A DNA stretch of 64,000 nucleotides from Streptomyces sp. NBC_01446. GTDB lineage: Bacteria > Actinomycetota > Actinomycetes > Streptomycetales > Streptomycetaceae. Shown here one piece after another: positions 42,858 through 51,976 of the stretch; positions within the stretch are counted from its first letter, which is position 1; each line of letters opens with the position of its first letter. Made by a program: the position numbers and the translations under genes. Location: the NCBI RefSeq assembly GCF_026340095.1, contig NZ_JAPEPO010000001.1, positions 7,088,501 to 7,152,500 on the forward strand. The letters run 5' to 3'. The notes beneath the pieces were generated by a model that was not told the DNA's origin, did no database searches, and saw only the letters and a list, made by a program, of their open reading frames with translations.

Positions 42858-43625
42858 TCAGATGCCGACTGTCTGGCCACCATCGATGACCATCGCGTGG
42901 CCGGTCGCGAACCCGCCGAGGTCGGACGAGAGCCAGAGCACGGCGGAAGCGATCTCCTCGGGGCTGCCCATCCTGCCGACGGGCTCCTGGCCGATCACTC
43001 GGGCGCGGCCCTCGGGGGTGCCGCCGGAAAACCTGTTCATCATGGGCGTTTCGATGATGCCCGGGCAGATCGCGTTGACCCTGACGCCCTGCGCGGCGTA
43101 GTCCAGTGCCGCCGACTTCGTCAGGCCGATCAGCCCGTGCTTGGCGGCGACGTACGCGGCCTGGCCTCGGATCCCGGCCACGCCGGCGCCGGACGAGGTG
43201 TTGACGATGGAGCCGCCGCCGTTCTCGAGCATGGCGGGGATCTCGTACTTCATGCACAAAAACGCGCTGCGCAGGTCGATGTCGAGCAGCCGCGACCACT
43301 CTTCCTCCGCGATGTCGACGAGAGGCGCCGGGGGCTGCTCGATCCCGGCGTTGTTGAACGCGATGTCGAGACGGCCGAATTCGCGGACCGTCTGCTCGAC
43401 AGCAGCACGGATCTCGCTGGAAGACGTGACGTCGCACTTGACGGTGAGCACCCGGCCGCTGTGCTCGGCGGCGAGTCGGGCGGTCTCTTCGTTGCCGGCC
43501 GAGTCGATGTCGGCCACGACCACATCAGCACCCTCGGCGGCGAAGGCCCTCGCCGTGGCACGGCCGATGCCGCTACCGGCGCCGGTCACGAAGGCGACCT
43601 TGCCGGCAAACCTCTGTGCAGTCAT
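42858..43625 (-). CDS. Short-chain dehydrogenase/reductase (FabG-like)
   Basis: 255 aa. GAGSGIGRATA, FNNAGIEQP, NTSSGAG, YVAAK and GHAMVIDGGQTVGI. It is a close paralog of 17534-18301 with the same length and the same C-terminal motif. ATG 43625. It lies 49 bases after the MFS gene on the same strand, so MFS, SDR and two cupins are probably one operon. Confidence 0.9.
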   Translation of the reverse strand: MTAQRFAGKVAFVTGAGSGIGRATARAFAAEGADVVVADIDSAGNEETARLAAEHSGRVLTVKCDVTSSSEIRAAVEQTVREFGRLDIAFNNAGIEQPPAPLVDIAEEEWSRLLDIDLRSAFLCMKYEIPAMLENGGGSIVNTSSGAGVAGIRGQAAYVAAKHGLIGLTKSAALDYAAQGVRVNAICPGIIETPMMNRFSGGTPEGRARVIGQEPVGRMGSPEEIASAVLWLSSDLGGFATGHAMVIDGGQTVGI

Positions 43626-43674
43626 TCTCGGTCTCGCTTTCTGTCGTGAACCAGGGGTGTGGAAGGTGTCGAGG

Positions 43675-45120
43675 TCAGACCAGGGGGCGTTCGGTGGCCA
43701 TGCCGCTGTAGCGGTCCCGCAGTTCACCTTCGAGCTCTTCCAAGGTGCGTCCCTTCGTCTCCGGGACGCAGCGATACGCGAACAGCGTCGCCAGCACGTT
43801 GAGCACCATGAATCCGGAGAACACCGCCGCCGAGCCGTACCGCTCGGCGAGGATCGGGAACAGGAAGGAGATGAGGGAGTTGGCGACCCACAGACCGCCG
43901 AGCGAAGCGCCCATGGCGAACCCGCGGATCGGCAACGGGAACAGCTCCGATAGCACGAGGAAGCCCGTGGTGGCCAGGAAGGTCAGCATGAATGCCGTGA
44001 CCAGCAGCATGAAGAGCAGGATCAGGTACGAGCGCAGGCTCGAGTCCGGCAGCAGATAGGTGATGAGGAGCCCCAGATGGGAGGCGGCCACACCGCCGAA
44101 TCCGAGCAGCATCATCCTGCGGCGCCCCATCACACCGAGAACCCACATGCCCACCACCGTGAAGACGATCATCGAGATTCCGACGGTGACGGAGGCAAGC
44201 AGCGATGCGGACCGGGTGAGGCCGGAACTCTGCAGCACGGTCGGCGCGTAGTACATGACCACGTTGATGCCAGTGGTCTGTTGGGCCATTGCCAAGACGA
44301 TGCCGACCAGGATCAACCGCTTCATCCACGGTTCACGGCGAAGGGCGGCGAGGACGGAGGCCTTGCCCTTGGCCGCGTCCGCTGTGACGACCGCTGTGAT
44401 CTGCTCGTACTCGGCCTCGACCCGGTCGGCGAGGTGTGCCCGCTGCAGCGTGTGGTGCGCCTTCGACCACATCTGCTTGCTCGCGTACCAGCGAGGTGTG
44501 TCCGGCAGCGGCGACATGCCGAGGAGAAGTGCGACGGCCGGAATGAGAGCGACGCCCACCATGTAGCGCCACACGACAGGGTCGTTGATCAGATTGGCGA
44601 GTACCGCGTTGGCGACGAATGCCAGGAACAGGCCGATCGTCAGCATGAGTTGGTTCATCGTGACGATGCGGCCTCGCTGTGAAGCCGGCGCCATCTCGGC
44701 GAGATACAGCGGTACGACGACGGAGGCGACACCGACGGCGTAGCCGAGCGCGATGCGGGCCACGATCAGGATGGCGACGCTGGGAGCCAGAGCGCATGCG
44801 ATCGTGCTGACGACGAAGATCACGCTGGCGATCACCAGCGACTTCTTCCGTCCCACCCGGTCGGCGACGGGTCCGCCCAGAAGCGCGCCTGCCGTCGCGC
44901 CGGGGAAGAGCAGCGAAGTGACCACCAGCCCCTCGGTGACCGCGGTCAGCTGAAAGTCCTCGCGGAGATACACGAGTGCGCCCGAGATCACCCCGGTGTC
45001 GAACCCGAAGAGAAGGCCGCCCAGGCTGGCGATCGCCGTCAGCCGGAACAAGAAGGTCCTCGGGTCCTCACGACCGCTTGGGCGGGGCAGGACGCGCGTG
45101 GACGGTGGATTGTCAGACAT
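43675..45120 (-). CDS. MFS sugar transporter (SP family)
   Basis: 481 aa with 12 helices. FGFDTGVISGALVYL in TM1, GGPVADRVGRKKSL A-motif, central signature LPDTPRWYAS, QQTTGINVVMYYAPTV in TM7, and C-terminal PETKGRTLEELE. All are the diagnostic motifs of proton-coupled sugar/inositol symporters. First gene of the minus-strand operon; operator 4 lies in the 308-base divergent gap to 45429. Confidence 0.9.
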   Translation of the reverse strand: MSDNPPSTRVLPRPSGREDPRTFLFRLTAIASLGGLLFGFDTGVISGALVYLREDFQLTAVTEGLVVTSLLFPGATAGALLGGPVADRVGRKKSLVIASVIFVVSTIACALAPSVAILIVARIALGYAVGVASVVVPLYLAEMAPASQRGRIVTMNQLMLTIGLFLAFVANAVLANLINDPVVWRYMVGVALIPAVALLLGMSPLPDTPRWYASKQMWSKAHHTLQRAHLADRVEAEYEQITAVVTADAAKGKASVLAALRREPWMKRLILVGIVLAMAQQTTGINVVMYYAPTVLQSSGLTRSASLLASVTVGISMIVFTVVGMWVLGVMGRRRMMLLGFGGVAASHLGLLITYLLPDSSLRSYLILLFMLLVTAFMLTFLATTGFLVLSELFPLPIRGFAMGASLGGLWVANSLISFLFPILAERYGSAAVFSGFMVLNVLATLFAYRCVPETKGRTLEELEGELRDRYSGMATERPLV

Positions 45121-45327
45121 GCAGTCTCCCTGGAGGTCGTCCCGTAACCGCAGGTGATGGCTGGTGTGTGTGCCGACGGGTGGGCGCCGCAGCGCGTGGT
45201 GCCGCAGTCGGCGTTACGAGGGGGCGTCGAGCACGCGGTGCCCGAGCGTCGCTGAAATCCGCACCATCTGGTGTTTCGCGCCGGCGGCTCTAGTGTGACG
45301 GCGCACACACTTCTCGGATGCGTCCTG

Positions 45328-45356
45328 GACAATATCCTGCAATGTGAGATTCAGTC
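45328..45356 (+). promoter_or_regulatory. IclR-type operator 4
   Basis: GACAATATCCT, 7 bases, AGATTCAGTC after a G (two arm changes). It lies in the divergent gap between the MFS sugar transporter and the SnoaL-like gene. The rest of the gap has no gene. Confidence 0.6.
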
Positions 45357-45428
45357 AATGAAACCCGGGTGGCCTTGTTGAATCACCGGCAGCCCGGCCA
45401 CGTTCCCGAGGCAAGGGTCTGAATCACC

Positions 45429-45824
45429 ATGCACGCAAGCACCGAGACACTCAGGCTGCTCACCGAGTACTACGCCGTGATGGAGGCGAACCGCCCCCAT
45501 GAGTTCGGCTCGTACTACGCGGAGGACATGACGCTCACGTTCGGGAACAGCCCCGAGGTCAAGGGGCGAGAAAACGTCGTCTCGGCCTTCCGTGACGCCC
45601 TTGACGATGTCGCATCGCTCGGACACGACCTCGTGAACGTGTGGGAGGAAGAGGGCGGGGTGGTCTTCTTCGAGTCCATCGGCCGTTGGACACTCCACAG
45701 CGGGGTCGTGATCGAGATCAAGGCGGCCTCCAAGATCACCATCGTTGACGGCAAGTTCGTCGACCAGCGCATTTACGTGGACAACGCTCCCGTATCCGAG
45801 GCGCTTGAGCGAGAGCGCGCTTAG
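45429..45824 (+). CDS. SnoaL-like / NTF2-fold protein
   Basis: 131 aa. The pattern LLTEYYAVMEANRPHEFGSYYAEDMTLTF and KGRENVVSAF, then a beta-rich end, fits the NTF2/SnoaL fold, whose members include isomerases, dehydratases and unknowns. The active site cannot be read. It lies 73 bases after operator 4 and 168 bases before the dehydrogenase at 45993. Confidence 0.75.
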   Translation: MHASTETLRLLTEYYAVMEANRPHEFGSYYAEDMTLTFGNSPEVKGRENVVSAFRDALDDVASLGHDLVNVWEEEGGVVFFESIGRWTLHSGVVIEIKAASKITIVDGKFVDQRIYVDNAPVSEALERERA

Positions 45825-45992
45825 CTGTCCCACCTGCTGCCCCCGAGGGCCATCGCATCCATCGATAGGCGCTGCCTCCAAGCCGGGAAGCGAACCGGTC
45901 TTGGACACACTCGCGACGTCAGCCGTTCAATCACCTGTAACACGACCTGGCTGAAACGCCGGGCTACTGGTTCGACTGGACGGAGCCATCTC

Positions 45993-47075
45993 GTGACCAC
46001 TCTCCGCACCTTCCGCATCGCGGCGATTCCCGCGGACGGCATCGGCAAGGAGGTCGTGGCCGCCGGACGCCAGGTGCTCGATGCGCTCGCCGCGGACAGC
46101 GCCGGAGCGTTTGCCTTCGACTGGCAGGAGTTCGACTGGGGCTGCGAGTACTACGCCCGTACGGGCAAGATGATGGCCGACGACGGACTCGACCAGCTCA
46201 AGGACTTCGACGCCATCTACTTCGGAGCGGTCGGCTGGCCCACCGTTCCCGACGACGTCAGCCTGTGGGGCCTGCGCCTGAAGATCTGCCAGAACTTCGA
46301 CCAGTGGGCCAACGTCCGGCCGGTGCACTTCCTGCCCGGCGTGGTCAGCCCGCTGCGCAAGGCCGACGACACCGAACTCGACTGGGTCGTCGTCCGCGAG
46401 AACAGCGAGGGCGAGTACGCGGGTCTCGGCGGCCGCAACCTCTCCGGGCGCGGCCCAGGCGGCGAAGTGGCCGTGCAGTCCTCGCTGTTCACCGAGGTGG
46501 GCTGTGAGCGCATCATCCGCTTCGCCTTCGACCTGGCCCGCACCCGCAGCCGCCGCAAGGTCTCCTCGGTCACCAAGTCCAATGCCCAGCAGTACGGGAT
46601 GGTGCTGTGGGACGACGTGTTCAAGCGGGTGGCCGCCGAGTACCCGGACGTGGAGACGGAGAGCGTGCTGGTCGACGCCATGTCGGCGAAGTTCGTGCTC
46701 AAGCCCGAGGACCTGTCCGTCGTCGTCGCCTCGAACCTCAACGCCGACATCCTCTCCGACCTCGGCAGCGCGCTCGCCGGCAGCCTCGGTCTCGCGGCCA
46801 GTGCCAACCTCAACCCCGAGCGGCGCTTCCCGAGCATGTTCGAGCCGGTGCACGGCTCGGCCCCCGACATCGCGGGGCAGGGCCTTGCCAACCCGATCGG
46901 CGCGGTGGGCAGCGCGGCGCTGATGCTGGAGCACTTCGGCCTGCCCGACCAGGCGGCTTGCCTGAACAAGGCGATCGAGACCGTCACGGGCGCTGGAACC
47001 CTCACCCGCGACGTCGGCGGCACGGCCTCCACCGACGAAGTCACCAAAAACCTGATCGACGCCCTCAACCCCTAA
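45993..47075 (+). CDS. Tartrate dehydrogenase-like (isocitrate/isopropylmalate dehydrogenase family)
   Basis: 360 aa. PADGIGKEVV at the start; IYFGAVGWP-VPDDVSLWGLRLKIC and NVRPV are the tartrate dehydrogenase/decarboxylase (TtuC) features; substrate-binding VVRENSEGEY; metal site NADILSDLGSALAGSLGLAASAN; EPVHGSAPDIAGQG. It oxidises a 2R-hydroxy acid with or without decarboxylation, with NAD and Mn. It starts the TtuC-like, MFS and aldehyde dehydrogenase unit. The substrate could be tartrate, malate or a related diacid. Confidence 0.87.
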   Translation: MTTLRTFRIAAIPADGIGKEVVAAGRQVLDALAADSAGAFAFDWQEFDWGCEYYARTGKMMADDGLDQLKDFDAIYFGAVGWPTVPDDVSLWGLRLKICQNFDQWANVRPVHFLPGVVSPLRKADDTELDWVVVRENSEGEYAGLGGRNLSGRGPGGEVAVQSSLFTEVGCERIIRFAFDLARTRSRRKVSSVTKSNAQQYGMVLWDDVFKRVAAEYPDVETESVLVDAMSAKFVLKPEDLSVVVASNLNADILSDLGSALAGSLGLAASANLNPERRFPSMFEPVHGSAPDIAGQGLANPIGAVGSAALMLEHFGLPDQAACLNKAIETVTGAGTLTRDVGGTASTDEVTKNLIDALNP

Positions 47076-47119
47076 ACCGCCCCCAACTCCCGGCACGGGA
47101 CCCCGACTAGGAGCAGCCG

Positions 47120-48526
47120 ATGACGTCCGCCTCCGCACCACCAGAGCCGCACAGCACCACCGTCGGCAAGAAGCCCCTGAAGTCGATGGAAGTCCGCACG
47201 GTCGCCAGCGGCACCCTCGGTTCCGCCCTGGAGTACTTCGATTTCGCCACCTACGGGATCCTGTCCGCGACGGTCTTCCCGCAGCTGTTCTTCCACCAGC
47301 TGGGGTCGACCGGCGGCCTGCTCGCCTCGTTCGCCACCTTCGGAGTGGGAGTCGCGGCACGACCGCTCGGAGCGGTTCTCTTCGGGCACCTCGGTGACCG
47401 GATCGGCCGCAAGCCGATCCTATTCGTCACCCTCGCGCTGATGGGCGCCTCGTCCATCCTGATCGGTTTCCTGCCGACAGGCAGGGGAGTCGGCATCGCC
47501 GTCCTTCTCGTCGCGCTCCGCTTCGTGCAGGGGGTGTCGCTCGGGGGCGAGGCGACCGGCGGCCAGATCCTGTCGGTGGAGAGCTGCGACAGAAGCCGCC
47601 GCGGCCTCATGGGCAGTTTCGTCGTGATCGGGTCTCCGCTGAGCCAGGTGCTGGGCAACGTCGTCATCGCCGCCCTGAGCGCGTCACTGACCGAGGAACA
47701 GTTCCTGGCCTGGGGCTGGCGCGTCCCGTTCATCGGGAGCATCGTGATCGTCGCGACCGCGGTGTTCATCCGTCTCAAGCTGGAGGAGACGCCGGCCTTC
47801 GCGGACAATAAGGACGCCGAGATCGCGACGCCCGCCGAGGGCAGTTCCCGCGGCGCCGGCATCCGCGTGCTCAAGACGCATCCACGCCAGGTGATCGGAC
47901 TGATGCTCGCCTGGGCAGGTACGACGCTGAGCTTCTATCTGATCGCGGTGTACGGGCTCAGCTATCTGCCCTCCGCGACCGGCATGTCCGCCCAGACGGC
48001 GACGGTCATCATGGTGGTCGCGAATGGCCTCTCCGCCGGCTTCGCGATCGCCGGAGGGTACGTATGTGACCGCATCGGGCGGCGCCGCGTCTGGCACATC
48101 GGCCTCGGCGGATGCTTCGTCGGCATCGTTCTTTTCTTCACCGCCGCGACCCCCAACCCGGTCGTCACCGGAGCCATCGTCGCCCTCGTGATGTGCTCCA
48201 TCCAGTTCCTCAGCGGCGCTCAACCCGCACTGTTCGCCGAGCAGTTCCCCACGCAGGTCCGATTCACCGGCATGGCGCTCGCCTACACCGGAGCCAACGT
48301 GTTGTTCGCGGCCCCGGCACCGTTCGTCGCCGCCGGCCTGACGGCCCTCGGCGGCAGCAAGCTCGTCATGGCCGTGAACCTTCTCGTGCTGGTGGTGTCC
48401 GCCGTCGCCGTCTCGACGTGCCGCGAGGGCGGACACCGCGACCTGGGTTCGGACACGGAAGCTGTGCGACCGTCCGGCCGGCGCGAGACCTCACCCGCAA
48501 TGACCGCCAGCAACACCCCGCAGTAG
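47120..48526 (+). CDS. MFS transporter, MHS (metabolite:H+ symporter) family
   Basis: 468 aa. SALEYFDFATYGILSATVFPQLFF and FGHLGDRIGRKPIL are MHS markers; RFVQGVSLGGEATGG follows. MHS members import citrate, ketoglutarate, shikimate, proline or similar. It lies 44 bases after the tartrate-dehydrogenase-like gene, which suggests uptake of a related diacid. The 40-residue C-tail is not conserved. Confidence 0.87.
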   Translation: MTSASAPPEPHSTTVGKKPLKSMEVRTVASGTLGSALEYFDFATYGILSATVFPQLFFHQLGSTGGLLASFATFGVGVAARPLGAVLFGHLGDRIGRKPILFVTLALMGASSILIGFLPTGRGVGIAVLLVALRFVQGVSLGGEATGGQILSVESCDRSRRGLMGSFVVIGSPLSQVLGNVVIAALSASLTEEQFLAWGWRVPFIGSIVIVATAVFIRLKLEETPAFADNKDAEIATPAEGSSRGAGIRVLKTHPRQVIGLMLAWAGTTLSFYLIAVYGLSYLPSATGMSAQTATVIMVVANGLSAGFAIAGGYVCDRIGRRRVWHIGLGGCFVGIVLFFTAATPNPVVTGAIVALVMCSIQFLSGAQPALFAEQFPTQVRFTGMALAYTGANVLFAAPAPFVAAGLTALGGSKLVMAVNLLVLVVSAVAVSTCREGGHRDLGSDTEAVRPSGRRETSPAMTASNTPQ

Positions 48527-48551
48527 TGAACCGCCAGTAAGGACACGCAAC

Positions 48552-50033
48552 ATGAAGCAGTACCTGCACTACATCGACGGCGCCTGGGTGCAGCCGGACA
48601 GCGGCGCCTGGATCGACTCGACGGACCCCTACCGCGGCGAGACCTGGGCCCGCATCGCCCGCGGCAACGCAACCGACGCGGAGCGCGCGGTCACCGCGGC
48701 CCACCGCGCCATGACGCAGGGGCCGTGGTCCACCGTGACCGCCTCCGAACGAGGCAGGGTGCTGCGCCGTATCGGAGACGCCATCACCGAGCACGCCCAG
48801 ACCCTGATCGAGACCGAGGTGCGCGACAACGGCAAGTTGCTCGCGGAGGTCACCGGCCAGATGAAGGCCGTGGCCGACTGCTGGTACTACTACGCGGGTC
48901 TCGCCGACAAGATCGAAGGCTCTTCGATCCCGCTGGAGAAGGCCGACTCGGTCGCCTTCACACGCCGTGAACCGGTCGGTGTCGTCGCCGCGCTCACCGC
49001 GTGGAACTCCCCGCTGTGGTTCGCCACCGTGAAGGCCGCGCCGGCCATGGCCGCCGGCTGCGCCGTCGTCGTCAAGCCTTCGGAGTACGCCTCCGCCAGC
49101 ACACTGGAACTCGCCGGCCTGCTCGCCGAAGCGGGCGTGCCCGACGGGGTGTTCAACGTCGTCACCGGCCTGGGCCCGGACGTGGGCGCGCCCCTCGTGG
49201 AGCACCCCGACGTAGCCAAGATCGCCTTCACGGGCTCCGACACCACCGGCGCGAAGCTCTACGAGACGGCCGCGCGCAACGTCAAGCGGGTCTCCCTGGA
49301 GCTGGGCGGCAAGTCCCCGAACATCGTCTTCGAGGACGCCGACCTCGACCTGGCCGCGGTCGGTGTCGTCTCGGGGATCTTCGGCGCAGGCGGCCAGATG
49401 TGTGCCGCGGGCTCCCGCCTCCTGGTCCACTCCTCCATCAAGGAGGAGTTCCTCGCCAAGATCGTCGACGTGGCCAAGGGCATCCGGCTCGGCGATCCCA
49501 TGGACCCGGCCACGAACGTGGGCCCGATCTCCACCCCCGCCCAGTACGAGAAGGTCCTCCACTACATCGACGTGGCCGAGCAGGACGGCGCCCGCCGCAT
49601 CCTCGGCGGCAGTCCCGCGACCGGACCCGGCCTGACCGGGGGCCAGTTCGTCGAGCCCACGATCTTCACCGATGTCACCAACGACATGCGGATTGCCCAG
49701 GAAGAGGTCTTCGGGCCGATCCTCTCCGTCCTCGACTTCGACGACGAGGAAGAAGCGGTCCGCATCGCCAACGACATCCCGTACGGACTGGTCGCCGGGG
49801 TATGGACGCGCGGCATCGGCCGGGCCATGCGCATGTCCAAGGCGCTCAAGGCGGGCAGCGTGTGGGTCAACACCTATCGGACGTACAGCTACATGGTGCC
49901 CTTCGGCGGCATGAAGCGCTCCGGGCTCGGGCGTGAACACGGCATCGAGGCCGTGGACGCGTACCTGGAGACCAAGAGCATCGTCCTGTCCACGAACGAC
50001 GACGCCCCGGCCAACGCGTTCGTCATGCGCTGA
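48552..50033 (+). CDS. Aldehyde dehydrogenase
   Basis: 493 aa. TAWNSPLWFATVKAAPAMAAG, FTGSDTTGAKL, LELGGKSPNIVFEDADLD with the general-base Glu, and AGGQMCAAGSR with the Cys nucleophile. Ends GGMKRSGLGREHG. It is typical of the HMS/betaine-aldehyde group. It lies 25 bases after the MHS transporter and 72 bases before the next SDR; RBS AAGGACA upstream. Confidence 0.88.
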   Translation: MKQYLHYIDGAWVQPDSGAWIDSTDPYRGETWARIARGNATDAERAVTAAHRAMTQGPWSTVTASERGRVLRRIGDAITEHAQTLIETEVRDNGKLLAEVTGQMKAVADCWYYYAGLADKIEGSSIPLEKADSVAFTRREPVGVVAALTAWNSPLWFATVKAAPAMAAGCAVVVKPSEYASASTLELAGLLAEAGVPDGVFNVVTGLGPDVGAPLVEHPDVAKIAFTGSDTTGAKLYETAARNVKRVSLELGGKSPNIVFEDADLDLAAVGVVSGIFGAGGQMCAAGSRLLVHSSIKEEFLAKIVDVAKGIRLGDPMDPATNVGPISTPAQYEKVLHYIDVAEQDGARRILGGSPATGPGLTGGQFVEPTIFTDVTNDMRIAQEEVFGPILSVLDFDDEEEAVRIANDIPYGLVAGVWTRGIGRAMRMSKALKAGSVWVNTYRTYSYMVPFGGMKRSGLGREHGIEAVDAYLETKSIVLSTNDDAPANAFVMR

Positions 50034-50105
50034 CCTCACCGCCGTGCCCCTGCCCACGACCGGCAGGCCGCCCCCTCTCACACATCTACTGGATGGAGCA
50101 GAAGC

Positions 50106-50858
50106 ATGAGCAGCGCACCGATACCGGACGATGCCCCGCGCGGCCGACTGCGCGGACGCCGCATCGCGGTGACCGGCGCGGCATCCGGCATCGGCCGGGC
50201 CACCGCCCTCCTCTTCGCGCAAGAAGGCGCCTCCCTCGCCCTCCTGGACCGGGACCCGGACGGCCTGAAGGAGACCGCCCAGGAGACCGTTGGGTCCGCC
50301 TTCGAGGTGGACATCACCGCGGAGGACGAGGTGGCGGCCGCCGCCGAGCGCGCGGCCGTGGAGCTGGGCGGTATCGACGGCGTGGTGAACGCCGCCGGCA
50401 TCATGTTCCGCGGCCTGGCCGCCGACGTACCGGCGGCCGACTGGCGCCGCGTCCTGGAGGTGAACCTGACCGGCACGTACCTCGTGACCCGCAGTTTCCT
50501 TCCCTGGCTGACCCGCGAGACCGCTGCCAGCGTCGTGAACATCGCCTCGGGGCAGGGCCTGCTGCCCAACTCCCCGGGCTACACGGCGTACGCCGCGTCC
50601 AAGGGCGGGATCGTGGCCCTGACCAAGGCGCTGGCGGCCGAACTGGCCCCGCGGATCCGGGTGAACTGCATCGCCCCGGGCATGGTGGACACGGCCATGG
50701 CCGACGGCCACCGGGACGCCGCCGCGTCCACCTACGCGCTGCAGCGCATCGCCGACCCGACCGAGATCGCGGCCTCTCTCCTCTTCCTCACGAGCACCGA
50801 TGCCTCCTACGTCACCGGCTCGGTGCTGGGCGTCGACGGAGGCCGCGCGTTCCACTGA
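50106..50858 (+). CDS. Short-chain dehydrogenase/reductase
   Basis: 250 aa. TGAASGIGRATA, VNAAGIM where NNAG is usual, Ser in VNIASGQG, and YAASK as Tyr-x-x-x-Lys. Ends GSVLGVDGGRAFH. ATG 50106 follows GGAGCAGAAGC. A hairpin lies 8 bases after the stop, so this is probably the end of the unit that starts at 45993. Confidence 0.88.
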   Translation: MSSAPIPDDAPRGRLRGRRIAVTGAASGIGRATALLFAQEGASLALLDRDPDGLKETAQETVGSAFEVDITAEDEVAAAAERAAVELGGIDGVVNAAGIMFRGLAADVPAADWRRVLEVNLTGTYLVTRSFLPWLTRETAASVVNIASGQGLLPNSPGYTAYAASKGGIVALTKALAAELAPRIRVNCIAPGMVDTAMADGHRDAAASTYALQRIADPTEIAASLLFLTSTDASYVTGSVLGVDGGRAFH

Positions 50859-50865
50859 GAACCTG

Positions 50866-50892
50866 GCCTGCCGCCGCTCGGCGGCGGCAGGC
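50866..50892. terminator. Hairpin after SDR
   Basis: Eleven-base perfect arms (GCCTGCCGCCG and CGGCGGCAGGC) with a 5-base loop. The following 220 bases up to the next SDR carry no evident gene and could hold its promoter. Confidence 0.7.
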
Positions 50893-51112
50893 TCCGCCGC
50901 CGTACACACCCGACGGCAAGGCGACAACCAGATGCCGCGTCACGGACACATCTACGTGTGACGTCATTGGGGCCCCGAAGTCGGCGTACGACTCCGCCCC
51001 GCCGCAGCACACCCTCACCCCACCCAGGACCGCGGCACCCAGATGGGCCGGCCTGTTGTCCTGCCTTGTGGCCCAAGTTCGCTTTCCCACACCCAAGTTG
51101 AGGAGTACACCC

Positions 51113-51892
51113 ATGTCTGGACGGCTCGACGGCAAGGTCGCGATCATCACCGGAGCGGCGCGCGGCCAGGGCCTCGCCGCGACCCGCATCTTCCAGGCGG
51201 AGGGCGCCAAGGTCGCCATGCTGGACCTCGACGGCGAGAAGGCCGCCGCGGCGGCAGGGGAGCTCGGCGTGCCCGGGCTGCTTCCGCTGGCCTGCGACGT
51301 CGCCGACGCAGCGAGTGTCCGCACGGCGGTGGCGCGCGTCATGGAGGAGTTCGGCCGGATCGACGTCCTCTACAACAACGCCGGCGCGAACTTCCGCAAG
51401 CCCGGACCGCGCGATGACTCCCAGGACGGTCCCACGATCGACCTCACCGAGGAGCTGTTCGACAAGTCCATCGCAGTCAACCTCAAGAGCGTCTTCCTGA
51501 TGGGGAAGTACGTGCTGCCGCACATGATCGAGGGTGGCGGCGGATCGGTCATCAACATTGCTTCCCTGGCCGGGCACTGGATCGGCGCCCCCAACCACGC
51601 CTACACCGCCGCCAAGGCGGGCGTGATCGGCATGACCCGGGCCGTGGCCCAGACCTACGGCGTCAACGGAATTCGCGCCAACGTCATCACGCCCGGCCTG
51701 ATCCAGACCGAACTCGTGGCGAACATCCTCGCCGATGAGGCCTGGCGGGAGAGCTACGCGCAGGGCACCCCGCTGCGCAAGCTGGGCGAGCCCGAGGACA
51801 TCGCGCGCGTCGCCCTCTTCCTCGCCTCGGAGGACTCGGCGTTCATGACCGGCTCGGTGCTGACCGCCGACGCGGGCTACATGGTCCGGTAG
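51113..51892 (+). CDS. Short-chain dehydrogenase/reductase
   Basis: 259 aa. TGAARGQGLAATRIF is a variant cofactor loop (GxGQG in place of GxGIG), then YNNAGANF, NIASLAG and YTAAK. It has an insertion near residues 98-112 (RKPGPRDDSQDGPTID), as in carveol-type SDRs. ATG 51113 has TTGAGGAG upstream; the frame is open to 50093 but that overlaps the previous gene out of phase. Confidence 0.87.
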   Translation: MSGRLDGKVAIITGAARGQGLAATRIFQAEGAKVAMLDLDGEKAAAAAGELGVPGLLPLACDVADAASVRTAVARVMEEFGRIDVLYNNAGANFRKPGPRDDSQDGPTIDLTEELFDKSIAVNLKSVFLMGKYVLPHMIEGGGGSVINIASLAGHWIGAPNHAYTAAKAGVIGMTRAVAQTYGVNGIRANVITPGLIQTELVANILADEAWRESYAQGTPLRKLGEPEDIARVALFLASEDSAFMTGSVLTADAGYMVR

Positions 51893-51916
51893 TCCGCCAA
51901 TCGGCCCCCTCACGGT

Positions 51917-51946
51917 GTTCCGGCCCGGGTGCGGCCGGGCCGGAAC
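51917..51946. terminator. Hairpin between SDR and PrpD genes
   Basis: Twelve-base perfect arms (GTTCCGGCCCGG and CCGGGCCGGAAC) with a 6-base loop, 24 bases after the SDR stop. Confidence 0.7.
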
Positions 51947-51976
51947 CCCCCGCACACATCGAACCGGAGGAGACAC

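Noticed and set aside
48366..50927. 853-codon open frame on the minus strand
   Set aside because: It overlaps two complete plus-strand genes (MFS and aldehyde dehydrogenase) and has no domain; a high-GC third-position artefact.
50093..51112. Long frame in front of the SDR at 51113
   Set aside because: It is Arg/Gly-rich shadow of the SDR at 50106-50858 followed by intergenic DNA; the real start has a ribosome site at 51101-51108.
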